Shown piece after piece: positions 33,562-47,566 of a stretch of 64,000 bases of DNA. A program made the position numbers and the translations under genes. The number at the start of each line of letters is the position of its first letter. Within the stretch, counting starts at the first letter, position 1. The notes under the pieces were generated by a model. The model had not been told where the DNA came from. It searched no databases and was given only the letters and a program-made list of their open reading frames with translations. This stretch comes from Pseudomonas oryzihabitans (GTDB taxonomy: Bacteria > Pseudomonadota > Gammaproteobacteria > Pseudomonadales > Pseudomonadaceae), in the NCBI RefSeq assembly GCF_007665395.1, contig NZ_VDND01000001.1, positions 1 to 64,000 of the forward strand, in the 5' to 3' direction.

Positions 33562-35565
33562 ATGTCGAACACCGATCTCCCCGGTTCGTTTTCCACGCTT
33601 TCCCTCGATCCCGCCACTGCCGCCCAGACGCCGCGCATCGCCATCGAGGCGGTGACCCCGGCTGTCGACAATGGCCAGTTCGCCGCCAAGGGCATCGCTG
33701 GCCGGGCCGTCGAAGTCACCGCCAAGATCTTCGCCGATGGCCACGACAAGTTGGCCGCGGCCATCCTCTGGCGCCAGGAAGGTGATGAGAACTGGCAACA
33801 GGTGCCGCTGCTGCTGGAAACCAATGACCTCTGGCGCGGCCGCTTCACGCCGCCGGTGGTGGGCCGCTATGAATTCGTGGTCCAGGCCTGGTGGGATGTC
33901 TGGGGTACCTACAGGTACGAGATCGAGAAGAAGTACGCCGCGGGCGTACCGCTGCATCTGGAATTGCAGGAAGGTCGCATACACGTTGAACAGGCGCTGT
34001 CCCGCGCCGAAGGCGAGCAGCGTGGTCCGCTGGAGGCGCTGCTGCAGCGCCTGGACCAGGCGAGCAGCGAGGGTGACAAGGTCGCCGTGCTACTGGCGGC
34101 CGACGCGAGCCAGGCCATGGCGCCGGCGGATGCCTACGAGCACCTCACCCATAGCATCGAATACCCGCTGGACATTGAACGGCTGCGCGCCGAATTCGCC
34201 AGCTGGTACGAACTCTTCCCACGGTCCATCACCGACGATCCCCAGCGCCACGGGACCTTCCGCAACGTGATCGGCGAGTTGCCGCGCGTACGCGACATGG
34301 GCTTCGACGTGCTCTACTTCCCGCCGATCCACCCGATCGGCCTGGCGCATCGCAAGGGCAAGAACAACACCCTGGGCGCAGGCGCCGACCAACCGGGCAG
34401 CCCCTATGCCATCGGCAGCCCCGAGGGTGGCCACGATGCCGTGCACCCCGAGCTGGGAACCCTGGAAGACTTCCGCGCCCTGGTGGCAGCGGCCGCCGAC
34501 CACGGCCTGGAGATCGCCCTGGACTTCGCCATCCAATGCTCGCCCGATCATCCCTGGCTCAGCGAGCACCCGGGCTGGTTCTCCTGGCGTCCGGACGGCT
34601 CCATGCGCTATGCCGAAAATCCGCCGAAGAAGTACCAGGACATCGTCAACGTCGACTTCTACGCCAAGGACGCCGTGCCGGACCTCTGGCTGGCGCTGCG
34701 CGACGTGGTCTGGCATTGGGTGGAGCAGGGTGTGAAGATCTTCCGCGTCGACAATCCCCACACCAAGCCGCTGCCCTTCTGGGAATGGCTGATCGCGGAC
34801 ATCCGCGGGCGCGATGCCGACGTCATGTTCCTTGCCGAGGCCTTCACCAAGCCGGCGATGATGGCGCGCCTGGGCAAGGTCGGCTACAGCCAGAGCTACA
34901 CCTACTTCACCTGGCGCAATACCAAGGCCGAGCTGACCGAGTACTTCACCCAGCTCAACGAGGCGCCCCTGCGTGATTGCTATCGGCCGAACTTCTTCGT
35001 CAACACCCCGGATATCAACCCGACCTTTCTGCAGACCAGCGGCCGCCCGGGCTTCCTGATCCGTGCCGCGCTGGCCACCATGGGCTCCGGCCTCTGGGGC
35101 ATGTACGCCGGCTTCGAACTCTGCGAGGGCGCGCCCCTCACCCCCGGCAAGGAAGAGTATCTGGACTCGGAGAAGTACGAGCTGCGGCCGCGCGACTTCT
35201 ATGCGCCGGGCAACATCATGGGCGAGATCGCCCAGCTGAACCGTATCCGCCGCCAGAATCCGGCGCTGCAGACCCATCTGGGCCTGGAGTTCTACAACTG
35301 CTGGAACGACCAGATCCTGTACTTCGGCAAGCGTACCGACGACCTGGGCAACTTCATCCTGGTCGCCATCAACCTCGATCCCTTCAATGCCCAGGAAGGC
35401 CATTTCGAGCTGCCCCTGTGGGAGCTCGGCCTCGAGGATCACGCCACCACCCATGGTGAGGACCTGATGACCGGCCACCGCTGGGCCTGGCACGGCAAGA
35501 CCCAGTGGACCCGCCTGGAACCCTCGATGCCCTTCGGCATCTGGCGCATCCAGCCGGCCCACTGA
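33562..35565 (+). CDS. glgE: Alpha-1,4-glucan:maltose-1-phosphate maltosyltransferase
   Basis: GH13_3 enzyme that extends alpha-glucan using maltose-1-phosphate. The 667 residues have an N-terminal Ig-like domain (about 25-125), a helical insert and the catalytic barrel. Nucleophile Asp397 is in FRVDNPHTKP and acid/base Glu426 in FLAEAFTKP, near the positions in Streptomyces GlgE. The start MSNTDLPGSF (33562) has GGAG about 10 nt upstream; ATG 33547 (MESGSM) is an alternative. It heads glgE, treS-mak, glgB, with a 10-bp hairpin in the gap to treS. Confidence 0.95.
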   Translation: MSNTDLPGSFSTLSLDPATAAQTPRIAIEAVTPAVDNGQFAAKGIAGRAVEVTAKIFADGHDKLAAAILWRQEGDENWQQVPLLLETNDLWRGRFTPPVVGRYEFVVQAWWDVWGTYRYEIEKKYAAGVPLHLELQEGRIHVEQALSRAEGEQRGPLEALLQRLDQASSEGDKVAVLLAADASQAMAPADAYEHLTHSIEYPLDIERLRAEFASWYELFPRSITDDPQRHGTFRNVIGELPRVRDMGFDVLYFPPIHPIGLAHRKGKNNTLGAGADQPGSPYAIGSPEGGHDAVHPELGTLEDFRALVAAAADHGLEIALDFAIQCSPDHPWLSEHPGWFSWRPDGSMRYAENPPKKYQDIVNVDFYAKDAVPDLWLALRDVVWHWVEQGVKIFRVDNPHTKPLPFWEWLIADIRGRDADVMFLAEAFTKPAMMARLGKVGYSQSYTYFTWRNTKAELTEYFTQLNEAPLRDCYRPNFFVNTPDINPTFLQTSGRPGFLIRAALATMGSGLWGMYAGFELCEGAPLTPGKEEYLDSEKYELRPRDFYAPGNIMGEIAQLNRIRRQNPALQTHLGLEFYNCWNDQILYFGKRTDDLGNFILVAINLDPFNAQEGHFELPLWELGLEDHATTHGEDLMTGHRWAWHGKTQWTRLEPSMPFGIWRIQPAH

Positions 35566-35588
35566 CGCTATCTGCAGAGCGGCCGCGC

Positions 35589-35620
35589 CTGGGCGGGAGG
35601 GGACAGCCTTTCCCGCCCAG
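35589..35620 (+). other. Intercistronic hairpin glgE/treS
   Basis: Perfect 10-bp arms CTGGGCGGGA (35589-35598) and TCCCGCCCAG (35611-35620), starting 24 nt after glgE and lacking a U-tract. Perhaps an mRNA-stabilising or processing structure. Confidence 0.5.
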
Positions 35621-35704
35621 ATGCGAGACCCGTCACCACCACCGGGCGGCATGGACGACCGGTATACGTCTCCGATTCAGACGCCCTGTTAAGGACCCGA
35701 CGAC

Positions 35705-39030
<3,326 letters not shown>

Positions 39031-39034
<4 letters not shown>

Positions 39035-41250
39035 CCGATCACACCCCAGCCGCCGTCGCCCCGCTGGACGACGCCCGGCTATCCGCCGCCGAGGCCGAGT
39101 CGCTGGCCCGCGGCGAGCACGGTAATCCCTTCGCCATCCTCGGTCCCCACCCGGACGGCGAGGGCCTGATCGTCCGCGCCTTCCTGCCCAGCGCCCTGGG
39201 GGTCGAACTGGTCGATCGCGTCAGCGGTCGGCCGCTGGCCCAGATGCAGCCCGGGCGGGTGCCCGGGCTGTTCATCGCGCGGCTGGACTATGCCGCGCCC
39301 TACAAGCTGGTGATCCGCTGGCCCAGCGGCGTGCAGGAAACCGAGGATCCCTATTCCTTCGGCCTGCTGCTGGGGGAGACCGACCTCTACCTGTTCAACG
39401 AAGGCCGCCATCGCAACCTCGGCGAGACCTTCGGCGCCCAGCGCTGCCAGGTGGACGGTGTGGACGGCGTGCGCTTCGCCGTCTGGGCCCCCAATGCCCG
39501 CCGGGTCTCGGTGGTGGGCGACTTCAACAGCTGGGACGGGCGCCGCCTGCCCATGCGCCTACGCGCCAATAGCGGTGTCTGGGAGCTGTTCGTGCCGCGC
39601 CTGCCGGTTGGCACCTCTTACAAGTACGAGATCCTCGGCCAGCATGGCGTGCTGCCGCTCAAGGCCGATCCCATCGCCCTGGCGGCGGAATTGCCGCCGC
39701 GTACCGCCTCGGTGGTGGCCGACAACAAACCTTTCAGCTGGCACGACCAGGAATGGATGGCCCGCCGCCGCGAGCGGCAGGGCGTGGAAGCGCCCATTTC
39801 GGTCTATGAGCTGCATGCCGGCTCCTGGCGCCGCGAGGGCGGGGACGAGGGGCGGCTGTACAACTGGCGCGAACTGGCCGAGCACCTGATTCCCTACGTC
39901 CACGAGATGGGCTTCACCCATATCGAGCTGTTGCCGATCATGGAGCATCCTTTCAGTGGCTCCTGGGGCTACCAGCCGCTGGGGCAATTCGCGCCGACCT
40001 CGCGCTTTGGCACCCCGGCCGACTTCGCCGCCTTCGTTGACGCCTGCCACCAGGCCGACATCGGCGTGATCCTCGACTGGGTACCGGCGCATTTCCCAAC
40101 CGACGAACACGGCCTGGCGCGCTTCGACGGCACCGCGCTCTACGAATACGAGCACCCCTTCGAGGGCTTCCACCAGGACTGGAACACCTATATCTACAAC
40201 CTGGGGCGCCACGAGGTCCATGGCTTCATGCTGGCGTCGGCCATGCACTGGCTGAAGCACTTCCACATCGACGGCCTGCGCGTCGATGCGGTGGCATCCA
40301 TGCTCTACCGCGACTATTCGCGCAAGCATGGCGAATGGATCCCCAACATCCACGGCGGCCGCGAGAACCTCGAGACCATCGCCTTCCTGCGCCACCTCAA
40401 CGAGGTGGTCCACGAGGAGGCGCCGGGTGCCCTGGTGATCGCCGAGGAGTCCACCTCCTGGCCGGGCGTCAGTGCGCCGGTCAGCGAAGGCGGCCTGGGC
40501 TTCGACTTCAAATGGAACATGGGCTGGATGAACGACACCCTCCACTACGTGGAAGAAGACCCGGTGTATCGCCAGTACCACCACCACCAGATGACCTTCG
40601 GCCTGGTGTACGCCTGGTCCGAACGCTTCGTGCTGCCCATCTCCCATGACGAGGTGGTGCATGGCAAGGGCTCCCTGATCGAAAAGATGCCGGGCGACGT
40701 CTGGCAGAAGTTCGCCAACCTGCGCAACTACCTCAGCTTCATGTGGACCCACCCGGGCAAGAAGCTACTGTTCATGGGTTGCGAGATCGGCCAGTGGCGT
40801 GAATGGAGCCATGACCGCGAGCTGGACTGGTTCCTGCTCGAGCACGGCACCCACCGCGGCGTGCAACTGTTGCTGGCGGACCTCAACCGCCTGTACCGCC
40901 ACGAGCCCGCCTTGCACGAGCGTGACCACCTGCCCGAGGGCTTCGACTGGGTGGTGGGCGACGACAACGGCAACAGCGTCTTCGCCTGGTTGCGCCGCGA
41001 TGCCCAGCAGCGGCCCCTGCTGGTGGTCGCCAACTTCACCCCGGTGCCCCGTCAGGGCTATCGCCTGGGCGTGCCCGCGCTGGGTCACTGGAAGGAAATC
41101 TTCAACAGCGATGCCGAGCGCTATGGCGGCTCGAACCTGGGCAATGGCGGTGGCGTGACCGCCGAGGAGATCGCCGCCCACGGCCAGCCGGCCTCCGTCA
41201 GCCTGACCCTGCCGCCGCTCGGCTTGCTGGTCTTCAAGCCACAGGACTGA
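39031..41250 (+). CDS. glgB: 1,4-alpha-glucan branching enzyme
   Basis: Introduces alpha-1,6 branches into glucan. The 739 residues are a full-length GH13_9 enzyme with an extra N-terminal module ([17 protein letters not shown]), CBM48 ([20 protein letters not shown]), and the barrel with nucleophile Asp419 ([14 protein letters not shown]), acid/base Glu in [11 protein letters not shown] and [14 protein letters not shown]. It overlaps the treS-mak stop by ATGA. A 13-bp perfect hairpin (41282-41313) follows. Confidence 0.96.
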
Positions 41251-41281
41251 GCCGCAAGGTTCAGGGCGGCGGCCGACCGCT

Positions 41282-41313
41282 GACAAGCATCGCCGGTTTA
41301 GGCGATGCTTGTC
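41282..41313 (+). other. Long perfect hairpin between glgB and the PL7-like gene
   Basis: Arms GACAAGCATCGCC (41282-41294) and GGCGATGCTTGTC (41301-41313) enclose a 6-nt loop; the next bases are GGGCCGC, not a U-tract. It ends 24 nt before the chosen start at 41338. Confidence 0.6.
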
Positions 41314-41337
41314 GGGCCGCTGGTCACCGAGAACGCC

Positions 41338-42063
41338 ATGATCGACCTCGCCGAATGGAATCTGACGCTACCTGTGCCCGAGCCCGCGGCCCAGGTACAG
41401 ACCGCCCAACTCAACAGCAACGCCTTCCGCAGCCCCTATCTATCACGGGGCGAGGGCGGCTCGCTGCTGTTCTGGGTGCCCGTGACCGGCACCCCGCAGC
41501 CTGCCGATGAGTTTCCCGCCACCGAGCTGCGCGAGACGCGCCCAGACGGCAGCGCCTATTCCTGGAAATACCGCGAGGCCGATGCCCTGCTGCAGGCCGA
41601 GGTGGCGGTGCAGCAGGTGCCCTCGCGACCCGAGGTCATCATCAGCCAGATCGAGGATCAGCCCCAGGTAGCCACTGGCTCCCAGGCGCTGCTGCAGCTG
41701 GTCTACCGGGTCGAGAGCGTGACCGATGGCAAGGGCGAAACGCCCCAGGGCACGCTGCTCGCCCGGCTGCGGGAGAGCCCCAGCGACAGCCCCAAGGACG
41801 TGACCCTGCTGGAGCGCCTGCCGCTCAATAGTCGCTTCAGCTACGACATCAAGCTGGCGCGCACGGGCGTCCTGACCGTGCGCGCCCATGGGTCAGGTTC
41901 CCGTACTAGCGACCTGGGCCTGCAACTGGACAGTGCCTGGAGCAGCCACCACCTCTACTTCAAGGCGGGCGCGCGACTGCGGGATGGGGAAGGGCCCACC
42001 AGCGAAGGGGGGCGGGTGCTGTTCTATCGGCTGATCTCCATGCACCAGCCGAACAACCGTTGA
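41338..42063 (+). CDS. PL7 (alginate lyase-like) family protein, probably non-canonical
   Basis: A 241-residue protein with the polysaccharide lyase 7 jelly-roll signatures: LAEWNLTLPVP at the start, ATELRETRPDG for the RTELRE strand, VIISQIEDQP for the QIH strand, and LYFKAGARLRD for the YFKAG-Y strand. The His of QIH is Glu here and the Tyr after KAG is Arg, so two canonical catalytic residues are missing. No signal peptide is evident. Start MIDLAEWN (41338) has GAGAACG upstream; ATG 41305 lies inside a hairpin. It converges with ybhN, 13 bp away. Confidence 0.78.
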   Translation: MIDLAEWNLTLPVPEPAAQVQTAQLNSNAFRSPYLSRGEGGSLLFWVPVTGTPQPADEFPATELRETRPDGSAYSWKYREADALLQAEVAVQQVPSRPEVIISQIEDQPQVATGSQALLQLVYRVESVTDGKGETPQGTLLARLRESPSDSPKDVTLLERLPLNSRFSYDIKLARTGVLTVRAHGSGSRTSDLGLQLDSAWSSHHLYFKAGARLRDGEGPTSEGGRVLFYRLISMHQPNNR

Positions 42064-42076
42064 CCGTCTGAGCCGG

Positions 42077-43129
42077 TCAGCCGGCGTGGCTCTCGCGTTC
42101 GCCTTTCTTGCGTTCTTCGCGCCGGTCGTTGCTCACCTTGAGCTTCTTGGCGCGGCTCTCCAGGGCGAAATAGAGCACGGCGGCGATCAGCAGCGGGACG
42201 ATGAAATACAGTGTCCGGTAGCCGAGCAGGGCGGCGATGATCTTGCCGTGGGAGAGGCCATCGTTGGCCAACAGGGCGATGAACACCGTCTCCAGCACGC
42301 CGACCCCGGCGGGAATGTGCACGATGACCATGGCGATGCTGGACAGCAGCAGCACGCCGAGCACGTGCAGGTAGTCCACCTGGCGGCCGAGGAAGAGGTA
42401 GACGATGGCCGCCATGGCCATCCAGTTGACCGAGGACACCAGCAACTGCAGGCAGGCCATACGCAGCGAGGGCAGGGCCAGGCGCTGCTTGCGCACGGTC
42501 CACTCGCGCTGCTTGGCGAAGGTGCAGACGGCCAGGTAGAAGACGATGAACGCCAGCAGGCCGACGCCGATAAGCCGCAGGGTGGTATCGCCGACGAACC
42601 AGTTGGGTGGCATGTCCACCACGCCACTGACGAAGATGCCGCCCGCCAGCAGTACGTAGCCCAGCCAGTTGGTGGCAATGCTCAGCGAGAAGATCCGGGT
42701 GATGGTGCCGCTGGACAGCCCCAGCCGCGAATAGAGGCGATACCTCATGCCGATGCCGCCGACCCAGGTACTCAGGGTCAGGGTGAAGGCATAGCAGATG
42801 AAGGACACCAGGAACACCTGGCGCTTGACCAGCTTGTGACCGCAATAGGCGCGGCCGATGAGGTCGTAGCAGCCGTACATGATGTAGGACAGCACCACCA
42901 GGCCGCCGGCCATGGCCAGCGTCGTCCATTTGTAGCCGGTGAAGACCTTCCAGACCTCGCCCCAGTCCACCTTGCGGGCGTAGATCACCAGCAGCACCAC
43001 CACCGCGATCAGGAACACCCAGGTCAGGATCTTCTTGGCGAGGACCCAGTGCTTGTTCTGCGGCTGGTCGGCGGCCTGCTGGTCCGCCTCGTCGTCGGCG
43101 TGGTCCAGGGTGTCGCTGTGGCTACTCAT
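42077..43129 (-). CDS. ybhN: YbhN-like integral membrane protein (LPG synthase TM family)
   Basis: A 350-residue polytopic membrane protein of the UPF0104/lysylphosphatidylglycerol synthetase TM family, with about seven or eight helices (first about 35-50, ILTWVFLIAVVVLLVIY). VGGIGMRYRLYSRLGLSSGT and HIPAGVGVLETVFIALL are family-typical. Start [12 protein letters not shown] (43129) overlaps clsB by 4 bp. The order EEP phosphatase, clsB, ybhN equals E. coli ybhP-clsB-ybhN. Role in lipid handling is inferred. Confidence 0.87.
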   Translation of the reverse strand: MSSHSDTLDHADDEADQQAADQPQNKHWVLAKKILTWVFLIAVVVLLVIYARKVDWGEVWKVFTGYKWTTLAMAGGLVVLSYIMYGCYDLIGRAYCGHKLVKRQVFLVSFICYAFTLTLSTWVGGIGMRYRLYSRLGLSSGTITRIFSLSIATNWLGYVLLAGGIFVSGVVDMPPNWFVGDTTLRLIGVGLLAFIVFYLAVCTFAKQREWTVRKQRLALPSLRMACLQLLVSSVNWMAMAAIVYLFLGRQVDYLHVLGVLLLSSIAMVIVHIPAGVGVLETVFIALLANDGLSHGKIIAALLGYRTLYFIVPLLIAAVLYFALESRAKKLKVSNDRREERKKGERESHAG

Positions 43130-44373
43130 CGTTGCGGATACCTTGAAATCGAGGAATCGACCCGGTCCTGGGTTTCGAGCTCGGGCTGCACCGGCGGACT
43201 CACCAGTTCGATCTTGGGGGTATGACCGGGCAGCCAGCCGACCCAGGCGGGAAAGTGGCGCAGGAAGTGAAAGACCAGCATCGTCTTCGCCAGGTGCCAA
43301 TAGGTGCGCTTGGGCACCTTGCTGCTGTCGACGTGCTCGCAGTGATTCTGGATCAGGCTTTCCAGGCGACCGCGCAATTCACGGTTGAAGGCATGGTCGT
43401 GGAAGATCAGGTTGCATTCCAGGTTGAGCGAAAGGCTGAGCGGATCAAGGTTGCTCGACCCCACGGTGGACCAGTGCTCGTCCATGGTCGCCACCTTGCC
43501 ATGCAGGGGTCTCAGGCAGTATTCGTAGATCTCGACGCCGGCCTTGACCAGGTAGTTGTAGAGCATCTGGGCGCCGACCTTGACGATGGCCATGTCCGGC
43601 TCGCCCTGAACGATCAGCACCACCCGGACGCCCCGTTGCGCCGCATTGCGCATCTCCCGCAGCAGGCGATAGCCCGGGAAGAAATAGGCGTTGGCGATCA
43701 CCACCTCGCGCTTGGCGGTGCGCAGCATCTCCAGATAGTGCTGTTCGATATCGGCGCGGTGTTCGTCGTTGTCGCGGAACACCAGCAGCGCCTGGGCATT
43801 GCCCGGATTGCGGTTGTCGGCCGGCTTCTGCGAACGCTTGCCCCACCAGCGATGAGTCTCCTCGGGCGAGTCGATGGCATCGCGGGCGAAGCGGTGGATG
43901 TCGTCGACGATGGGGCCCTCGACCTCCACGGCATAGTCCTGCTTGGCCTCGGGCCCGAAATCGCCGAGGTGCTCGGCGGAGTAGTTGATGCCGCCGATGA
44001 AACCCAGCCGACCATCCACCACCACGATCTTGCGGTGCAGGCGGCGGAAGAGGTTGGTCCTCATGCCCATTACCAGGGGGCGCGGGTCGTAGTAGCGAAA
44101 GCGCACGCCGGCCTGGACCATCTCGTCGAGGAACTCGCGGGGCAGGTCGGGCGAGCCGTAGGCATCCACGGTGATGTCCACCCGGACGCCGCGCTTGGCC
44201 GCCGCCACCAGTTCCCGTTGCAGCTCCTGGCCGACCTTGTCGTAGAACAGGATGAAGGTCTCGATGATGACCTCGCGCTCGGCGGTGCGGATCACCTCGA
44301 AGACGCGTGGAAAGAAGTCCTCGCCGTTTTCCAGCAAGGCGATGCGGTTTCCGTCCCGCCATTCGAAGTTCAT
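43126..44373 (-). CDS. clsB: Cardiolipin synthase B
   Basis: Phospholipase D-superfamily enzyme of 415 residues making cardiolipin from phosphatidylglycerol (and possibly phosphatidylethanolamine). Two HKD motifs are visible: [20 protein letters not shown] and [20 protein letters not shown]. No N-terminal membrane helices, as expected for ClsB rather than ClsA. Start [14 protein letters not shown] (44373) overlaps the EEP gene stop by 4 bp. Confidence 0.92.
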   Translation of the reverse strand: MNFEWRDGNRIALLENGEDFFPRVFEVIRTAEREVIIETFILFYDKVGQELQRELVAAAKRGVRVDITVDAYGSPDLPREFLDEMVQAGVRFRYYDPRPLVMGMRTNLFRRLHRKIVVVDGRLGFIGGINYSAEHLGDFGPEAKQDYAVEVEGPIVDDIHRFARDAIDSPEETHRWWGKRSQKPADNRNPGNAQALLVFRDNDEHRADIEQHYLEMLRTAKREVVIANAYFFPGYRLLREMRNAAQRGVRVVLIVQGEPDMAIVKVGAQMLYNYLVKAGVEIYEYCLRPLHGKVATMDEHWSTVGSSNLDPLSLSLNLECNLIFHDHAFNRELRGRLESLIQNHCEHVDSSKVPKRTYWHLAKTMLVFHFLRHFPAWVGWLPGHTPKIELVSPPVQPELETQDRVDSSISRYPQR

Positions 44374-45131
44374 AGGTGGAAGTCCGCAGCCAGGGGCGCA
44401 TGGTCGGACAGGTGCGACCACGGCTGGTTGCCCAGTACCTGGGGTCGGCCGACGCTGACGTTGCGCGTGTAGATGCGATCCAGGCAGAGCAGGGGGCGCT
44501 TGGCCGGGAAGGTCTTAGGCAAGCGGCCAGCGGTCTTCATGAACACCTCCTCGAGCCCGGCACCCTGGCCGAGGATGTCGTTGGCCTTCTGCCGCCAGTC
44601 GTTGAAATCCCCCGCCACCACGACGGGGGCGTCGCTGGGCAGGGAGTTGATGTGCTCGCAGATCAGCTTCATCTGCATCTGCCGGTGTTTCTCCCGCAGC
44701 CCGAGGTGCACGCAGATGACGTGCAGATCGACCTGCGGGTCGGGAACCCGCAGGACGCAATGCAGCATCCCGCGTTTTTCCGGCCCGGCGATGGAGATGT
44801 CGAAGTTGTCGTAGCTGACGATGGGAAACTTCGACAGCACCGCATTACCGTGATGGCCGTCCGGGTAGACCGCATTGCGCCCGTAGGCGAAGTCGGTCCA
44901 CATCGAATCGGCCAGGAACTCGTACTGCGGCGCCGCCGGCCAGTTCTCGAAGCGCAACGGGTGTTTTTCGTGGGTACCCAATACCTCCTGCAGGAAGACG
45001 ATGTCGGCCGACACCGTCCGCACCGCCTCCCGCAACTCCGGCAAGATGAACTTGCGGTTGAAGGACGTGAAGCCCTTGTGCGTGTTGATGGTCAGGACCT
45101 TGAACGAAAAACCCTGTTGCGCAGTCGTCAT
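44370..45131 (-). CDS. ybhP: Endonuclease/exonuclease/phosphatase family protein (YbhP-like)
   Basis: A 253-residue EEP-fold phosphoesterase: [30 protein letters not shown] (metal-binding Glu), [27 protein letters not shown] (Asp-Asn) and [11 protein letters not shown] (catalytic His). The substrate might be a phospholipid or phosphoinositide-like head group, given the lipid neighbours, but nuclease activity cannot be excluded. It overlaps glgX by 4 bp upstream and clsB by 4 bp downstream. Confidence 0.87.
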   Translation of the reverse strand: MTTAQQGFSFKVLTINTHKGFTSFNRKFILPELREAVRTVSADIVFLQEVLGTHEKHPLRFENWPAAPQYEFLADSMWTDFAYGRNAVYPDGHHGNAVLSKFPIVSYDNFDISIAGPEKRGMLHCVLRVPDPQVDLHVICVHLGLREKHRQMQMKLICEHINSLPSDAPVVVAGDFNDWRQKANDILGQGAGLEEVFMKTAGRLPKTFPAKRPLLCLDRIYTRNVSVGRPQVLGNQPWSHLSDHAPLAADFHL

Positions 45132-47317
45132 GCCTGGCGCTTCCTCCGCTTGGTCTGGGTCAGCTCGAACAGCAATACCGAGCGACCGGTGACCTGATAG
45201 GTGTCTCCGAATTGGAAGATGTCGCCGCTGTCGAGGTCAGGCTGGTTGGTGTCCAGTTGCAGGGACCAATGCTCGCCTTGGGGAACCTCGGGCAGGGTGA
45301 AATCCACCACGTCATAATGAGCATTGACCAGAATCAGCAGCGAGGTATCCGCACCCTTGCGACGAATACCGGTTGGTTGCGCGCGGCCGTCGAGCAGGAT
45401 GCCCATGCACTTGTTGCTGCCGTCCTGCCATTGCTCGTCACCCATCTCGGTGCCGCCGGGCTGCAGCCAGGTGACGTCCTTGACGCCCAGCTCCTCGTTG
45501 TAGGCGCCGGTGAAGAAGCGGCTGCGACGCAGCAGCGGATAGCGTCGGCGCAGGTCGATCAGGTTGCGCACGTACTCCTGCAGTTCGGCGCTCTTCTCGC
45601 TGATTTCCCAGTTGACCCAGCCGATCTCGCTGTCCTGGCAATAGGCGTTGTTGTTGCCGCCCTGGGTGCGGGCGAACTCGTCACCGGCTAGCAGCATCGG
45701 CGTGCCCTGGGCGAGGAAGAGGGTGGCCAGCAGGTTGCGCATCTGGCGGTAGCGCAGCTCGATGATTTCCGGGTCGTCGGTCTCGCCTTCGGCGCCACAG
45801 TTCCACGACAGGTTGTGGGAGTGACCATCGTTGTTGTCTTCGCCGTTGGCCTCGTTGTGCTTGTCGTTATACGACACGGTGTCGGCCAGGGTGAAGCCAT
45901 CGTGGGCGGTCACGAAATTCACCGACGAGTAGGGCTTGCGACCGCGGCGATTGAACTTGTCCCCGGAGCCCAGGAAGATCTTCGCGAAGTCGCCGATCTT
46001 GTCTTCGTCACCCTTCCAGAAGGCACGGGCGGTGTCGCGGAAGGTGTCGTTCCACTCCATCCAGCCGGGCGGGAAGTTGCCCACCTGATAGCCACCGGGG
46101 CCGCAGTCCCAGGGTTCGGCGATGAGCTTGGTCTCGGCCAGGATCGGATCCTGGCGGCAGGCATGGAGGAAGCCGCCGCCTTCGTCGAAGCCGTCCGGCT
46201 CGCGGCCGAGGATGGTGGCGAGGTCGAAGCGGAAACCGTCCACGCCCATTTCGGTGGCCCAGTAGCGCAGCGAGTCGGTGACCATCTGCAGCACGCAGGG
46301 ATGGCTCATGTTCAGGGTGTTGCCGGTGCCGGTATCGTTGATGTAGTAGCGCGCATCATCGGGCATCAGGCGGTAGTAGTTGGCATTGTCGATGCCCTTC
46401 AGCGAGAGGGTCGGGCCCATCTCGTTACCTTCGGCGGTGTGGTTGTACACCACGTCGAGGATCACCTCGAGGCCGGCATTGTGCATGCGCGCGACCATCA
46501 CCTTGAATTCGCCGATGGACTGGCTGGCCATGTAGCGCGAGTGCGGGGCGAAGAAGGCCAGGGTGTTGTAGCCCCAGAAGTTTCTCAGGCCCTTTTCCAG
46601 TAGGTGGTTGTCATCCAGGAAGTAGTGGATCGGCATCAGTTCGACGGAGGTGATGCCGAGCGACTTGATGTAGTCGATGACCTCGCTTTCCTGCAGCCCG
46701 GAGAAGGTGCCGCGGGCGCCCTCGGGTACCGCGGGATGCTGCATGGTGTAGCCACGCACGTGGGTCTCGTAGAACACCGTGCGATCGCGCGGGACGCGCG
46801 GATGGGTGGTGTTGCCCCAGGTGAAGGCGGGGTCGATCACCCGGCAGCGCGGCATGAAGGGCGCGCTGTCGCGCTCGTCGAAGGACAGGTCGCCATCGGG
46901 GTGGCCGATGGTGTAGCCGAACAGGGCGTCGTTCCACTCCAGCTCGCCGACGATCTGCTTGGCATAGGGATCGATCAGCAGCTTGTTGTGGTTGAAGCGG
47001 TGGCCGTTCTGCGGCTCGTAGGGGCCGTGTACCCGGTAGCCATAGAGGGTGCCCGGGCGAGCGTCGGGGAGGTAGCCGTGCCAGATCTCATTGGTGAATT
47101 CCGGGAGTTCGATGCGCTCGATCTCTTCCTTGCCTTCGTCGTCGAACAGGCACAGTTCCACCTTGGTGGCGTTGGCGGAGAAGATGGCGAAGTTCACGCC
47201 GGAGCCGTCCCAGGTGGCACCCAGTGGGTAGGGCAGGCCTTCACGAACACGAGACTTGGACTTACTGATGAAAGTGGTCGCTTCGGTTAACGGCTTGTTG
47301 GAATCAGTTGAAGTCAT
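45128..47317 (-). CDS. glgX: Glycogen debranching enzyme
   Basis: GH13_11 isoamylase-type debranching enzyme of 729 residues cutting alpha-1,6 branches. CBM48 ([21 protein letters not shown]), then catalytic motifs [12 protein letters not shown], nucleophile region [32 protein letters not shown] and [12 protein letters not shown]. It starts a minus-strand unit in which each gene overlaps the next by 4 bp: glgX, EEP, clsB, ybhN. It feeds linear glucan to MalQ and TreY. Confidence 0.95.
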   Translation of the reverse strand: MTSTDSNKPLTEATTFISKSKSRVREGLPYPLGATWDGSGVNFAIFSANATKVELCLFDDEGKEEIERIELPEFTNEIWHGYLPDARPGTLYGYRVHGPYEPQNGHRFNHNKLLIDPYAKQIVGELEWNDALFGYTIGHPDGDLSFDERDSAPFMPRCRVIDPAFTWGNTTHPRVPRDRTVFYETHVRGYTMQHPAVPEGARGTFSGLQESEVIDYIKSLGITSVELMPIHYFLDDNHLLEKGLRNFWGYNTLAFFAPHSRYMASQSIGEFKVMVARMHNAGLEVILDVVYNHTAEGNEMGPTLSLKGIDNANYYRLMPDDARYYINDTGTGNTLNMSHPCVLQMVTDSLRYWATEMGVDGFRFDLATILGREPDGFDEGGGFLHACRQDPILAETKLIAEPWDCGPGGYQVGNFPPGWMEWNDTFRDTARAFWKGDEDKIGDFAKIFLGSGDKFNRRGRKPYSSVNFVTAHDGFTLADTVSYNDKHNEANGEDNNDGHSHNLSWNCGAEGETDDPEIIELRYRQMRNLLATLFLAQGTPMLLAGDEFARTQGGNNNAYCQDSEIGWVNWEISEKSAELQEYVRNLIDLRRRYPLLRRSRFFTGAYNEELGVKDVTWLQPGGTEMGDEQWQDGSNKCMGILLDGRAQPTGIRRKGADTSLLILVNAHYDVVDFTLPEVPQGEHWSLQLDTNQPDLDSGDIFQFGDTYQVTGRSVLLFELTQTKRRKRQA

Positions 47318-47533
47318 TTCGACGCTCTCGGGATAGCTAGGAAGGAAGTCGCTCTGTGGTGGCTCTCATTACCTGCCGGTGGCTGAATCGATACAGATCC
47401 GGCTACTTGCATATGAAAGGCCCGACGCAGCGCAGTTCCGAGCCCTGGGAGCGAGCCGACAAAGCGTTGTTTTTGCAGGAAAAATCAGAAAATGGCGGGG
47501 TAACGCAGAGACCGCACGGGGCGGCAGGGGGAA

Positions 47534-47555
47534 GGCCTGGCCGAGCGGCCAGGCC
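47534..47555 (-). terminator. Possible terminator after the treZ-malQ-treY-DUF2934 unit
   Basis: Minus-strand arms GGCCTGGCC and GGCCAGGCC around a 4-nt loop, 12 nt after the DUF2934 stop, followed by TTCCCCC rather than a clear U-tract. Confidence 0.45.
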
Positions 47556-47566
47556 GAACACTCAGA

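Noticed and set aside
34090..35652. 520-codon minus-strand frame antisense to glgE
   Set aside because: No domain signal or ribosome site; glgE on the other strand is complete with catalytic Asp/Glu.
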